Source: Treponema sp. (GTDB lineage: Bacteria > Spirochaetota > Spirochaetia > Treponematales > Treponemataceae). Taken from it: a stretch of DNA of 42,764 nt. Shown here in pieces: positions 31,779 to 40,465 of this stretch. The stretch covers positions 1 through 42,764 of the forward strand of contig JAEDCT010000021.1 of the NCBI GenBank assembly GCA_016294035.1, read 5' to 3'. Position numbers and translations under genes: made by a program. Within the stretch, counting starts at the first letter, position 1; every line of letters starts with the position of its first letter. The notes beneath the pieces are model-generated. The model worked only from the letters and a program-made list of their open reading frames with translations. It did no database searches and was not told where the DNA came from.

Positions 31779-32396
31779 ATGGCACGCATAGGAAATGTAG
31801 AAAGAATAACTGGTGAAACAAAAATCAAGCTGGAATTGAATCTTGATGGATCAGGAAAGTGTTCCGTTAAGAATCCGATTGGTTTTTTTGATCACATGCT
31901 TAAGTCATTTTGCAAGCACGGAATGTTTGATTTGACAGGTGAGCTTGCTGGTGATCTGGAAGTTGATCAGCATCACTTGATTGAAGATACGGGAATTGTT
32001 CTTGGGCAGTGTTTTGCAAAGGCACTTGGAAACTGTGCGGGAATTTTCAGGAGTGGATTTTTTATTTATCCGATGGATGAGAGTCTTCTTCAGGCAAGCG
32101 TGGATTTTGGTGGAAGGCCTTTCTGTTTTATTGATTCCAAGCTAACAAATATTCCTCTGGTTTCAATGGGCCAGGATGGAAAGGAATCGAGCTTTCAGAC
32201 TGATTGTTTCGAGGACTTCTGGCAGGGATTTGTAAACGGAGCAAAGTGCAATCTTCATCTTGATACTATTCGCGGAAGAAGTGACCACCATAAAATGGAA
32301 GGGCTTTTCAAGGCGGCGGCAAGAGCAATCAGGCAGGCTGTAGAAATTGATGCAAGAAGAAATGGAGAAATTCCAAGCACAAAAGGTGTAATTTAA
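31779..32396 (+). CDS. hisB: imidazoleglycerol-phosphate dehydratase
   Basis: A 205-residue single-domain HisB, step six or seven of histidine synthesis (IGP to imidazole-acetol phosphate). Mn-binding His motifs are visible: GFFDHMLKSFCKHG, DQHHLIEDTGI (HHxxED) and RGRSDHHKMEGLFKAAARA. Length fits the monofunctional form. It is unusual in standing alone, 3 bases after a diguanylate cyclase gene and with no other his genes in the window. It therefore seems to be transcribed from the cyclase promoter. Start ATGGCACGC lacks a strong ribosome site, so translation may be coupled. Confidence 0.95.
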   Translation: MARIGNVERITGETKIKLELNLDGSGKCSVKNPIGFFDHMLKSFCKHGMFDLTGELAGDLEVDQHHLIEDTGIVLGQCFAKALGNCAGIFRSGFFIYPMDESLLQASVDFGGRPFCFIDSKLTNIPLVSMGQDGKESSFQTDCFEDFWQGFVNGAKCNLHLDTIRGRSDHHKMEGLFKAAARAIRQAVEIDARRNGEIPSTKGVI

Positions 32397-32535
32397 GGTA
32401 TATTGAATTAACTTCGAAAATATTCCCTAAATGGACAGAAAAAGTTCCTTCATAAAAATACGGGAAAAAAGATTGTTTTGTTCAGGGGATATAATTGAAT
32501 AACTTAGAGTTAGGGAAAATAGTGGGGAAAAGATT

Positions 32536-33021
32536 ATGGAAGAGATTTTGAATTTGTTGAGAGACAATGCTCGTCTTAGTGTTGAGGATATTTCTGCAAT
32601 GACAAAAAAGTCAGTTGAAGAAGTAAAGGCAATCATTCAGAAACTGGAAAATGACGGGGTTATTCTCAAGTACGCGGCCATAATCAACACAGAAAAAGAT
32701 AAGAGTGCGCAGTCAAAGGTAAATGCTGAAATTGAAATTCAGGTTCAGCCGGAACGTGAGCATGGATTTGATGGAATTGCAGATAGAATCTATAAATTTC
32801 CTCAGGTCAAGTCATTGTATCTTATGAGCGGTGGATATGATCTTAAGGTAATTATTGAAGGTGACACATTGCAGGAAGTCGCGGAATTCGTAGCAAGAAA
32901 ACTTTCAACCTTGCAGGGTGTACGTTCCACAAAGACACATTTTATTCTTAAGACATACAAGAAGGATGATATTGTGTATGTAGAAGACAACTATGACAGC
33001 AGAGAAGGAGCAATGGCTTAA
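32536..33021 (+). CDS. Lrp/AsnC family transcriptional regulator
   Basis: 161 residues: N-terminal winged HTH (EEILNLLRDNARLSVEDISAMTKKSVEEVKAIIQKLENDGVILKYAAIIN) and a C-terminal RAM ligand-binding domain (VQPEREHGFDGIADRIYKFPQVKSLYLMSGGYDLKVIIEGDTLQEVAEFVARKLSTLQGVRST). Such proteins sense amino acids as octamers. It directly precedes an aminotransferase gene, the same arrangement as alaR-alaT in Bacillus, so it likely senses alanine or a related amino acid and controls that gene. Confidence 0.9.
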   Translation: MEEILNLLRDNARLSVEDISAMTKKSVEEVKAIIQKLENDGVILKYAAIINTEKDKSAQSKVNAEIEIQVQPEREHGFDGIADRIYKFPQVKSLYLMSGGYDLKVIIEGDTLQEVAEFVARKLSTLQGVRSTKTHFILKTYKKDDIVYVEDNYDSREGAMA

Positions 33022-33063
33022 TTTTCTGATTAATAAATAACTAATGAATAACAGGACAAAATA

Positions 33064-34245
33064 ATGAATACAAGAGAAGATAGATTAAGTAAGTTAATGA
33101 TGGGAATCCCTCCAAGTGGAATCCGCAAGTTTTTTGAAATGCTCATTGGTCATGATGATGTTATTTCCCTTTCTGTTGGTGAGCCGGATTTTCCTACTCC
33201 ATGGTGTATGAGAGAAGAGGCATTTTATCATCTTGAAAAGGGGCATACATCTTATACATCAAACTGGGGATTAATTGAGCTTCGTGAAGAAATCTCAAAG
33301 TATATGCAGCGATACAACATGCATTACAACCCGCAGAAGGAAATTCTTATTACAGTTGGTGCATCTGAAGGTGTGGATGCTGTTCTTCGTGCAATCTTGA
33401 ATCCAGGAGATGAGATTCTTGTTTGTCAGCCTTGTTATGTTAACTATACCCCACTTGCTGAATTGTGCCAGGCTAAGGTTGTTCCAATTGATACAAGTGT
33501 AAATGGATTTTATCCAACAGCAGAACAAGTTGAAAAGGCAGTTACTCCAAAAACAAAGGCAATTATGATTTGTTCGCCAAACAATCCTACGGGAACAATG
33601 ATTCCGGCCTCAGAACTTGAAAAGATAGCAAAGGTTTGTATCAAGAATCAAATATGGGTAATAAGTGATGAGATTTATTGTGAGCTTGCTTATGATGGAA
33701 GTGAGCATGTTTCAATCGGTTCATTTCCTGGAATGAAGGATTATGCAATTATTCTCAACGGATTCTCAAAGTCTTTTGCCATGACAGGATGGCGTATTGG
33801 TTATATTGCAGCTCCAGCAGAACTTTTAGCTCAGATTGTTAAGGTTCATGGATACAACACAATTTGTGCTCCAATTTTCAGTCAGTATGCTGCAACAGAG
33901 GGCTTGAGAAATGGCTGGTCAGAAGTTGAGAAGATGAGAATAAGCTATCAGCAGAGAAGAAATTTCATGTATAAGGCTTTCTGCGATATGGGACTTTCTG
34001 TTCCTGAGCCAACTGGAGCTTTTTATATGTTCCCTGATATTTCTTCAACTGGTTTGTCTGATGAAGATTTTGCAACTCAGCTTTTCCAGAAATACAATGT
34101 TGCTGTAGTTCCTGGCAGTGTATTTGGTTTGGGAGGAAAAGGCCATATCAGATGCTGCTATGCAACTGCAATTGACAAGATAAAAACTGCATTGGACAGA
34201 ATTGCAATGTTTGTTGAGGAATGCAAGTCAAATTCATCAAAATAG
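33064..34245 (+). CDS. PLP-dependent aminotransferase, AlaT/AspC type
   Basis: 393 residues, fold type I aminotransferase subgroup I. Seen: ISLSVGEPDFPTPWCMREEA, the PLP ring-stacking segment TVGASEGVDAVLRAI, CSPNNPTGTMI, SDEIYCELAYDG, and the Schiff-base lysine in NGFSKSFAMTGWRIGY. It probably makes alanine from pyruvate and glutamate or uses aspartate or aromatic amino acids; substrate is not certain. It is 42 bases after the Lrp-type regulator and probably its target. A hairpin without a T run follows (34270-34299). Confidence 0.92.
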   Translation: MNTREDRLSKLMMGIPPSGIRKFFEMLIGHDDVISLSVGEPDFPTPWCMREEAFYHLEKGHTSYTSNWGLIELREEISKYMQRYNMHYNPQKEILITVGASEGVDAVLRAILNPGDEILVCQPCYVNYTPLAELCQAKVVPIDTSVNGFYPTAEQVEKAVTPKTKAIMICSPNNPTGTMIPASELEKIAKVCIKNQIWVISDEIYCELAYDGSEHVSIGSFPGMKDYAIILNGFSKSFAMTGWRIGYIAAPAELLAQIVKVHGYNTICAPIFSQYAATEGLRNGWSEVEKMRISYQQRRNFMYKAFCDMGLSVPEPTGAFYMFPDISSTGLSDEDFATQLFQKYNVAVVPGSVFGLGGKGHIRCCYATAIDKIKTALDRIAMFVEECKSNSSK

Positions 34246-34329
34246 GCAAATCTGCCGATAAGTTATGAATGGAATCTCTGAATTTTTTCAGGGGTTCCAT
34301 AAAGCAGTTAGAATTTTGAGGAAAGAATT

Positions 34330-35670
34330 ATGTCTCTAGTTATTGCACTTGTAATCACAATAGGTCTTGCAACGGTCCTTTTTATGGTGATGGGGAAAAA
34401 ATCTCCAGCAAAGAAAAAGAATGGTTCAGGATCAAACAAGAACAAGGCTCAAATAATCAAGGAAGCTAATAAGATTCTTGCAAAGGATCCACATAATCCT
34501 GATGGACTTGAACCCCTTGGAGATGTTTATTTTATAAGTTCTATCTGGGACAAGGCCCTTCCAATTTATGACACTCTTACAAAGCTTGGTATTAAGGACG
34601 GCAGAATCAATCTTTACAATGCATATTATCGTGCGGGTATTTGCTGCATTCGCCTGGAACGCTATCCTGAAGCAATTAATTATCTTGTTGGTGCAACAAA
34701 ACTTAACGGAACCACATACGAGGCAAACTTTAGCCTGGGTTATGCATTTTTCAAATCAACTGCATACGACAAGGCAATTCCACTTTTCAAAAAGGCTCTC
34801 ATAATCAATCCGGCTCAGACAGAATTGAATCGCTATTTGGGCCAATCTTTTTACAATTCAAATAAATTCAGGGATAGCCTTCCATACTTGAGGAAAGCAT
34901 TGGATGAAGATCCTTCAGATAAAGAAACATTGTTCTGCATGGCAAATGCAATGGTTCAGGAAGGCCACGGTGAAAAATCAATCAAGGTATTCATGCATTT
35001 GAGAGCGGATCCTGTTTATGGAGCCAGGTCTTGTCTTCAGGCTGGTTTGTATCATGCAAAGTTAAATCAGATTGATGAGGCTATTCAGGATTTTGAAATT
35101 GGACTTAAGCACGAGAATACTCCTCCGGATATCAAGATAGACATTCAGTATAATCTTGCCCGCTGTTATTTTGAGAAGAATCAGATTCCAAAAGGACTCA
35201 TGCTTCTCAAGACTATCAGAACAGTGAATTCAAATTATAAGGATGTAAATAATCTTATTGGCCGCTATCAGGAATTAAGTCAGAACAAGAACCTGCAGCT
35301 GTATATTACATCCAATAACAGTGAATTCGTTACTCTGTGCAGAAAGTTTATAACTACACGCTACAAAAATTCTACTGTAAAAATTCAGAATATTGATGTT
35401 GATGTTCTTTATACTGATATTCTTACGGAAATTTATTCTGCAAAATGGGAAGATGTTGCCTTATTCAGATTCTTCAGAACTACTGGTGCTACCGGTGAAA
35501 TTTATGTTCGTGAATTCCACAGTCACATGCAGGATGTTAAGGCTGCCCGTGGATTCTGTATTTCTGCCGGAGTATTTTCTCAGGAAGCACACAAATACAT
35601 TGAAGGACGTCCGATTGACTTGATTGAAAAGAATGACCTTACTAAGGTTCTTAAACAGATTGCATTGTAA
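34330..35670 (+). CDS. membrane-anchored TPR protein
   Basis: 446 residues: an N-terminal membrane anchor (about 3-22), a Lys/Ser/Asn-rich linker, then TPR units between about 40 and 320 (for example DGLEPLGDVYFISSIWDKALPIY, YEANFSLGYAFFKSTAYDKAIPLFKKALIINPA, NRYLGQSFYNSNKFRDSLPYLRKALDEDPS). The C-terminal 120 residues are a different alpha/beta domain (DVDVLYTDILTEIYSAKWEDVALFRFFRTTGATGEIYVREFHSHMQD) resembling restriction-endonuclease-like folds, but not convincingly assigned. GAGG precedes the start. Its stop codon TAATG overlaps the DUF1538 start, so the two are translationally coupled. Confidence 0.8.
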   Translation: MSLVIALVITIGLATVLFMVMGKKSPAKKKNGSGSNKNKAQIIKEANKILAKDPHNPDGLEPLGDVYFISSIWDKALPIYDTLTKLGIKDGRINLYNAYYRAGICCIRLERYPEAINYLVGATKLNGTTYEANFSLGYAFFKSTAYDKAIPLFKKALIINPAQTELNRYLGQSFYNSNKFRDSLPYLRKALDEDPSDKETLFCMANAMVQEGHGEKSIKVFMHLRADPVYGARSCLQAGLYHAKLNQIDEAIQDFEIGLKHENTPPDIKIDIQYNLARCYFEKNQIPKGLMLLKTIRTVNSNYKDVNNLIGRYQELSQNKNLQLYITSNNSEFVTLCRKFITTRYKNSTVKIQNIDVDVLYTDILTEIYSAKWEDVALFRFFRTTGATGEIYVREFHSHMQDVKAARGFCISAGVFSQEAHKYIEGRPIDLIEKNDLTKVLKQIAL

Positions 35671-37133
35671 TGAATATTCTTGTAAAGCTTAGAGAAACAA
35701 CATTATCAGTTGTCCCGATTGTAGTAATAGTTTTTCTAATGGGATTTTTTGTTGTTCCATTACCTGGAAAAATACTTCTGGATTTTTTTGTTGGAGCTGT
35801 TCTTCTGATTATCGGGTTAACGTTTTTTTTGCATGGTGTTGATGTTGGTATCATGCCTTTTGGTGAACAGTGCGGAAACAAGTTGACTCAGAAACAAAAT
35901 CTTACGCTTCTTTTGATTGCATCTTTTTTTATTGGGTTTCTTGTTACTGTTGCCGAGCCGGATATTCAGGTTCTGTCCAATCAGGTTAAGGGAATCTATC
36001 CTTCAGTAAACCGTCAGTTGATTATAGTCATGATTGCCCTGGGAATTGGAATTTTCATGACACTGGGATTGCTTAAAATAGTTCTAAACATTCCACTTCA
36101 TCTGATACTTCTTTTTTCATATCTTCTGATTTTTGTGCTGGCTTTTTTTGAGCAAAATGGATTTACCAGCATTGCATTTGATTCAGGTGGAGCAACTACA
36201 GGTCCTATGACGGTTCCATTTATCATGGCATTGGGACTTGGTGTAAGCAGATCCTTTCAGTCTTCTGGAAATGATGATTCTAGTTTTGGTTTGACTGGAA
36301 TTTCTTCTGCAGGGCCGGTTCTTGCAATGATTCTGTTCAGCCTGTTTTTTGTCGGGAACGGAACAGCTGTTTGTTCTGACGTTTCTTCAGTGGAATGTGA
36401 GACTGGAAATTTCCTTTCAATATTGCCTGAAATTACGAGTGAAGCCCTCATGTCGCTGGGCCCGCTTTTGTTTATGTTTATTGTTTTTCAGATTTTTCTT
36501 TTGAAGATGTCTGTAATCAAGTTTGCCAGAGTTGCTGTTGGATTTTTATATGCATTCCTGGGACTTGTTATTTTTCTCTGTGGTGTAAATGGTGCATTCA
36601 TGGAAACTGGAAGAACCCTTGGCATATTGATTGGAGAAAAATCAGCAGACATGGGCGGAATCTGGAGTGTGATTCTTGTAGTCTCAGGAATTATTTTTGG
36701 AGCCATTGTTGTTTGTGCCGAACCGGCCGTCTGGGCTTTGACTAATCAGGTTGAGGAAGTTTCTGGTGGAACAATCCGAAGAAAGATGCTGCTTGTTTTT
36801 CTTGCTTCCGGTGTTTCAGTTTCAGTTGGAATTGCACTTTTGAAAACAATTTTCGGATTCAGTTTGATGGCAGTTCTTGTTCCCGGATATTCACTTGCCA
36901 TAATTTTGTCTTTCTTGTGTCCAAAACTTTTTGTTGGAATTGCATTTGATTCCGGTGGAGTTGCATCAGGACCAATCAGTTCAACTTTTGTTTTGTCATT
37001 TGCAGTAGGTGCATCAAATGTTTCCAGTAATGGAAGTGATCCCTTTGGTGTCTTAGCATTGATTGCCATGTTCCCGCTGATTGCTATTCAGATACTTGGT
37101 TTAATTTACGGTAATAAAAGGAAGGCAATATGA
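35670..37133 (+). CDS. DUF1538 polytopic membrane protein, internally duplicated
   Basis: 487 residues, about twelve to fourteen membrane segments. It consists of two homologous halves about 255 residues apart. AEPDIQVLSNQV (95-106) matches AEPAVWALTNQV (350-361), and IAFDSGGATTGPMT (168-181) matches IAFDSGGVASGPIS (424-437). The conserved Glu-Pro and Asp-Ser-Gly-Gly motifs within membrane segments look like ion- or substrate-binding sites in an inverted or tandem repeat transporter. The substrate is unknown. Coupled to the TPR gene upstream (TAATG) and to the PII-like gene downstream (ATGA), so a PII-regulated transporter is the best guess. Confidence 0.82.
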   Translation: MNILVKLRETTLSVVPIVVIVFLMGFFVVPLPGKILLDFFVGAVLLIIGLTFFLHGVDVGIMPFGEQCGNKLTQKQNLTLLLIASFFIGFLVTVAEPDIQVLSNQVKGIYPSVNRQLIIVMIALGIGIFMTLGLLKIVLNIPLHLILLFSYLLIFVLAFFEQNGFTSIAFDSGGATTGPMTVPFIMALGLGVSRSFQSSGNDDSSFGLTGISSAGPVLAMILFSLFFVGNGTAVCSDVSSVECETGNFLSILPEITSEALMSLGPLLFMFIVFQIFLLKMSVIKFARVAVGFLYAFLGLVIFLCGVNGAFMETGRTLGILIGEKSADMGGIWSVILVVSGIIFGAIVVCAEPAVWALTNQVEEVSGGTIRRKMLLVFLASGVSVSVGIALLKTIFGFSLMAVLVPGYSLAIILSFLCPKLFVGIAFDSGGVASGPISSTFVLSFAVGASNVSSNGSDPFGVLALIAMFPLIAIQILGLIYGNKRKAI

Positions 37134-37771
37134 ATGGATTTTATCTTCTGATTTCAATAGTTCCCAGAGGACAGGGTGAATTTATTTCAAAGGCAACTTT
37201 GGAAGCCGGGGCCACAGGCGGAACTATTTTGATGGGATTCGGAACAGCCAGATCAACTTTCATGCAGATTCTTGGTCTTGGTGAAAAACAAAAAGATATC
37301 GTCCTTACTCTGGTTGAAGAAACTATCAAGAATACGGCAATAGAAAAAATTACTGAAGCAACACAGAAGAAGAAAGCTCCGTATGGTGTTGTGTTCACGC
37401 TTAGATCAGATAAATTTATTAGGTCTGGAAAAATAATGGGAGGATCTGATATGGAATCAAATTTTGAAAATGAACTTATTGTTGTAATTGTAAACAAAGG
37501 ATTTGCAGATGATGTGATGGCCGTTGCAAGAAATGCAGGTGCACGCGGAGGAACTGTATTGAATGCAAGAGGAACTGCAAATGCAGATTCAGCAAAATTC
37601 TTTGGCGTACAGCTTGTTCCAGAAAAGGAAACGATTCTGATTTTGGCCAGAAAAACTGAAGCAGACAAGATAATTGAATCTATCAAATCAATGGATGTAT
37701 TAAGTCAGAAAGGTGTTGGTGTTGCATTTACTTGTCCGGCATGTGACTTCGTTTCTCTTGGAACAAAATAA
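37130..37771 (+). CDS. tandem PII-like signalling protein
   Basis: 213 residues made of two PII-type ferredoxin-like domains in one chain. The motif GATGGTILMGFGTA (27-40) recurs as GARGGTVLNARGTA (137-150), each followed by a short loop and a beta strand (DIVLTLVEE; ETILILARK). PII proteins are normally single-domain trimers of about 112 residues that bind ATP/ADP and 2-oxoglutarate and gate transporters. A CPAC pair sits near the C-terminus (202-205). The T-loop tyrosine uridylylation site is not evident. It overlaps the DUF1538 gene by four bases, so it likely regulates that membrane protein. Confidence 0.8.
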   Translation: MNGFYLLISIVPRGQGEFISKATLEAGATGGTILMGFGTARSTFMQILGLGEKQKDIVLTLVEETIKNTAIEKITEATQKKKAPYGVVFTLRSDKFIRSGKIMGGSDMESNFENELIVVIVNKGFADDVMAVARNAGARGGTVLNARGTANADSAKFFGVQLVPEKETILILARKTEADKIIESIKSMDVLSQKGVGVAFTCPACDFVSLGTK

Positions 37772-37812
37772 AATCAAGGTTATAGATAAAAATAAGTTTT
37801 CCATAAAATATT

Positions 37813-38505
37813 CTAAATCAAATTAGCAAAGAGCGGGAAAAACAATACTGTTAAAAGTCCGGTAATTGCAATTGAAAGCCCGCTGATTGCTCCTTCAACA
37901 TCACCAATTTCAATTGCCTTGGATGTTCCCAGGGCATGAGAACAAGTTCCAATGGCAACTCCAACGGCAACAGGTTCAGTAATTCTTACAATCCTGCAAA
38001 TTTGTACGGCAAACAGGTTTCCAATGTTCCCGGCAATAATAACCATCACGGCTGTAATTGGAACAATTCCTGAATATTGTTCAGTAAGGGAAAATGCAAT
38101 TGCTGTGGTAAGGGATTTTGGAAGCAGGGAAATATATTCAACATGGCCGATCTTAAATAAAATGCATAGAATATAAATAAGTCCAAGGTTGGTAATTACA
38201 CCAGAAAGAATTCCCAGAAAAACAGGAAGCCAGTTTTTCTTTAGCTGTTCAAACTGGAGGTATAGGGGAACAGCAAGACAAATTGTTGCCGGAGTCAAAA
38301 AATCAGAAATCAGGTTTGCACCTTTTGTGTATGAGTCATAATCAATATCAAAATATATGAGAAATAAAATACAGCATGTTACTGAAACAATAAGGGGACT
38401 AAATAAAAAGAAATTTGTTTTTTTGTAAATGAACCGTCCAATCATGAATGTGATGAAAGTTAAAGCGGAACCAAAAAAAACTGACTGTGAAAGAAATTCA
38501 TTCAT
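37813..38505 (-). CDS. lrgB: LrgB/CidB family membrane protein
   Basis: 230 residues with about seven membrane segments. Family features: FFLFSPLIVSVTCCILFLIYFDIDYDSYTKGANLISDFLTPATICLAVPLY near the N-terminus, LLPKSLTTAIAFSLTEQYSGIVPITAVMVIIAGNIGNLF, and VGVAIGTCSHALGTSKAIEIGDVEGAISGLSIAITGLLTVLF. LrgB/CidB act with LrgA/CidA; once described as holin-like autolysis modulators, related pairs now are known to move pyruvate. Its start overlaps the lrgA stop by one base. No LytST regulator is nearby. Confidence 0.92.
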   Translation of the reverse strand: MNEFLSQSVFFGSALTFITFMIGRFIYKKTNFFLFSPLIVSVTCCILFLIYFDIDYDSYTKGANLISDFLTPATICLAVPLYLQFEQLKKNWLPVFLGILSGVITNLGLIYILCILFKIGHVEYISLLPKSLTTAIAFSLTEQYSGIVPITAVMVIIAGNIGNLFAVQICRIVRITEPVAVGVAIGTCSHALGTSKAIEIGDVEGAISGLSIAITGLLTVLFFPLFANLI

Positions 38506-38894
38506 TATTCAGCCTCCATGGATTCATTGTTTGATTTTTTATTGAATCGTTTTTTTATTCTGAGGATGAGCTGTGTTATGAGCCCGGAAACTATCATTAC
38601 TAAAAAGGTTGTAGATACTCCAATAATTAGAAACTGAATTCCATATTTCTTCATAAGTGGAAGTGCTTTTATGAATCCAACGCTTGATGGAACAAACATG
38701 ATTGGAAGAATTGCAAGTAAAAAATCAGCAGTATCCTTAATCTGATCAATTTTAATGATTTTAAATTCAAGACAAAGGAAAAGAAATACAAGTCCATAAA
38801 TACTTGCAGGTATTGGAAGAGGAATTATTCGATTGAGAATTTCACTGATGAATGTAAATGTAAAAAGTATTGAAACTTGCTTGAGATATTTCAT
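38505..38894 (-). CDS. lrgA: LrgA/CidA family membrane protein
   Basis: 129 residues, four membrane segments, with IPASIYGLVFLFLCLEFKIIKIDQIKDTADFLLAILPIMFVPSSVGFIK, the standard CidA/LrgA core, and a basic C-terminal tail. It partners LrgB encoded directly downstream. Its start overlaps the end of the NAD(P)HX repair gene by 4 bases (ATGA), so all three genes form one operon, an association I do not know from other bacteria. Confidence 0.92.
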   Translation of the reverse strand: MKYLKQVSILFTFTFISEILNRIIPLPIPASIYGLVFLFLCLEFKIIKIDQIKDTADFLLAILPIMFVPSSVGFIKALPLMKKYGIQFLIIGVSTTFLVMIVSGLITQLILRIKKRFNKKSNNESMEAE

Positions 38895-40384
38895 TTTTCT
38901 AAGGATTCCACATATTCAATTAGTTTTAATGGTGTAAGTGAAAATGAGCTTTCACTTTTTTGTGAGGCCAGACTATGTGCAAGGGAAGCAGATACAGTTG
39001 CAGAAAGAGTGTTGTATCCTTGTGCAAGTAAAGAGCCTATAAGTCCTGCAAGAACATCGCCGGATCCGCCTTTAGCAAGAGCATTTGTTCCGTGGGGGTT
39101 AAAATAAAATTTTACTCTGGATTCTTCTGAATTCCATTTTGAGATTACCGGTACGGCTCCCTTTACAAGAAGAACTGCATCTTTGTATTTTGTGCAGAAA
39201 TCTTTCATGTAGTTCAGCTTGTTTTCAATTGCGTCATGAACAGAAATTTTGTTGTCATAATCCATGGTGAGATTCAGCAGATCAGCAAATTCTTTTGGAT
39301 GAGGCGTAAGAACAAGTTCTTTATTTTTTTTCAGGAGCTGGCAGATTTTTGAGTTGTGGAACATGTCAGCATCGCAGACAACAGGACCATTGAAATTTAA
39401 AGCAGAATCAATAAGCTGTTTTTCAAAATCTGTGTCTGGATTTCCAAGACCCATGCCAAGTGCCAGTGCAGTTGCCTTTTCAGGAATGGAAGATGTTTTG
39501 ATGATTTCATATTCCCCTGATAAGAAATTTTCCCCTACAAGAGAAACCAGACCGGCGCCAAAAGAAAATGCAGCCTTTGCACAGATAGTTGCGGCACCAT
39601 CCATTTTTCCTTTCAAAACGGCAAGATGGCCGAAGGATCCTTTGTTTACATTAAGCCTTCTGCGGGATGGAAGTTGAATATCATTTTGTTCAAGGAGATA
39701 TGCATCAGGAAGAATAAATGGGTTTTCAAAATTTGTTTTTGAGATACCGAGATTCGTGCAGGAAATTTTTCCGCAGAGATCTCTGGCAAAATCAGAATAA
39801 AGGCAAACTTTATGTGCTCCCATTGTAACTGTGGAGTCTGCCCTGAATGCATTGGGACTTGCGTTTCCATGACAGTCAATTCCAGTTGGAATGTCACAGG
39901 CTATTTTGTATGCATCATTTTTGTTCACGGAAGAAAGAACGGCTTCAGTTTCGGCATCAAGAGGAAGATGAAATCCTGCACCATAAAGACAGTCAACTAT
40001 AACAGTCAGGTCAAAACTTTTTTCTTCAAGAAAGGAATCAAGTTCATAGAGTGAAATAAAGTGAACACCAATTTTCTGAGCTCGTTTTTTTTGCAGTTTG
40101 CCCATATCAGATTCTGGTTCACCTGATTCAAAAACAAATACGGCAATTTCGTGGCATATCAGTCTGCGGGCAAGAGCATATCCGTCAGCACCATTGTTTC
40201 CCTTTCCGGCAAGAATCAGAACAGTAGGGCGATGCATATATGTTCCAGACTGGGAAAAGGCGTGGGCCATTACTTCTGATTCTAGGGCACCGGCTGCGTT
40301 TTCCATCATTATTTCTTCGCTCAATTCATAGTTTTCACGAGCAAGAGCATCAAGTTTTCTGGTATCTAAGAAAAGATTAATCAT
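38891..40384 (-). CDS. nnr: bifunctional NAD(P)H-hydrate epimerase / ADP-dependent dehydratase
   Basis: 497 residues repairing hydrated NAD(P)H. The N-terminal epimerase (NnrE) covers about 1-215 with MMENAAGALESEV, LAGKGNNGADGYALARRL, VDCLYGAGFHLPL and DIPTGIDCHGN. The C-terminal ribokinase-like dehydratase (NnrD) has GSFGHLAVLKG, LALGMGLGNPD, CDADMFHN, LTPHPKEFADLL, LLVKGAVPVIS and the ATP/ADP-site NALAKGGSGDVLAGLIGSLLAQGY. Normal fused length. No Shine-Dalgarno is visible and a TATACT box ends only 6 bases before the ATG, so the mRNA may be leaderless. First gene of the operon with lrgAB. Confidence 0.93.
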   Translation of the reverse strand: MINLFLDTRKLDALARENYELSEEIMMENAAGALESEVMAHAFSQSGTYMHRPTVLILAGKGNNGADGYALARRLICHEIAVFVFESGEPESDMGKLQKKRAQKIGVHFISLYELDSFLEEKSFDLTVIVDCLYGAGFHLPLDAETEAVLSSVNKNDAYKIACDIPTGIDCHGNASPNAFRADSTVTMGAHKVCLYSDFARDLCGKISCTNLGISKTNFENPFILPDAYLLEQNDIQLPSRRRLNVNKGSFGHLAVLKGKMDGAATICAKAAFSFGAGLVSLVGENFLSGEYEIIKTSSIPEKATALALGMGLGNPDTDFEKQLIDSALNFNGPVVCDADMFHNSKICQLLKKNKELVLTPHPKEFADLLNLTMDYDNKISVHDAIENKLNYMKDFCTKYKDAVLLVKGAVPVISKWNSEESRVKFYFNPHGTNALAKGGSGDVLAGLIGSLLAQGYNTLSATVSASLAHSLASQKSESSFSLTPLKLIEYVESLEK

Positions 40385-40390
40385 GAATCG

Positions 40391-40418
40391 AGTATAAAAT
40401 AAATTTTATTAAGTTTAA
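40391..40418 (-). promoter_or_regulatory. candidate promoter of nnr-lrgAB, close to the start codon
   Basis: Minus strand TTAAAC (40418-40413), 16-bp spacer, TATACT (40396-40391). Transcription would begin at or next to the ATG at 40384. Confidence 0.4.
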
Positions 40419-40465
40419 ATATTTAAAATCCATATAGAATGTTGCCTGGTTGCATTATGGAGGAA

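Noticed and set aside
34270..34299. Terminator after the aminotransferase gene
   Set aside because: A good hairpin (TGGAATCTCTGA with TCAGGGGTTCCA) exists but has no T run after it, so it is mentioned only as a hairpin under the gene.
37141..37686. 181-codon open frame on the minus strand opposite the PII-like gene
   Set aside because: The plus-strand frame has clear duplicated PII motifs and is coupled to DUF1538; the minus frame has no recognisable family or ribosome site.
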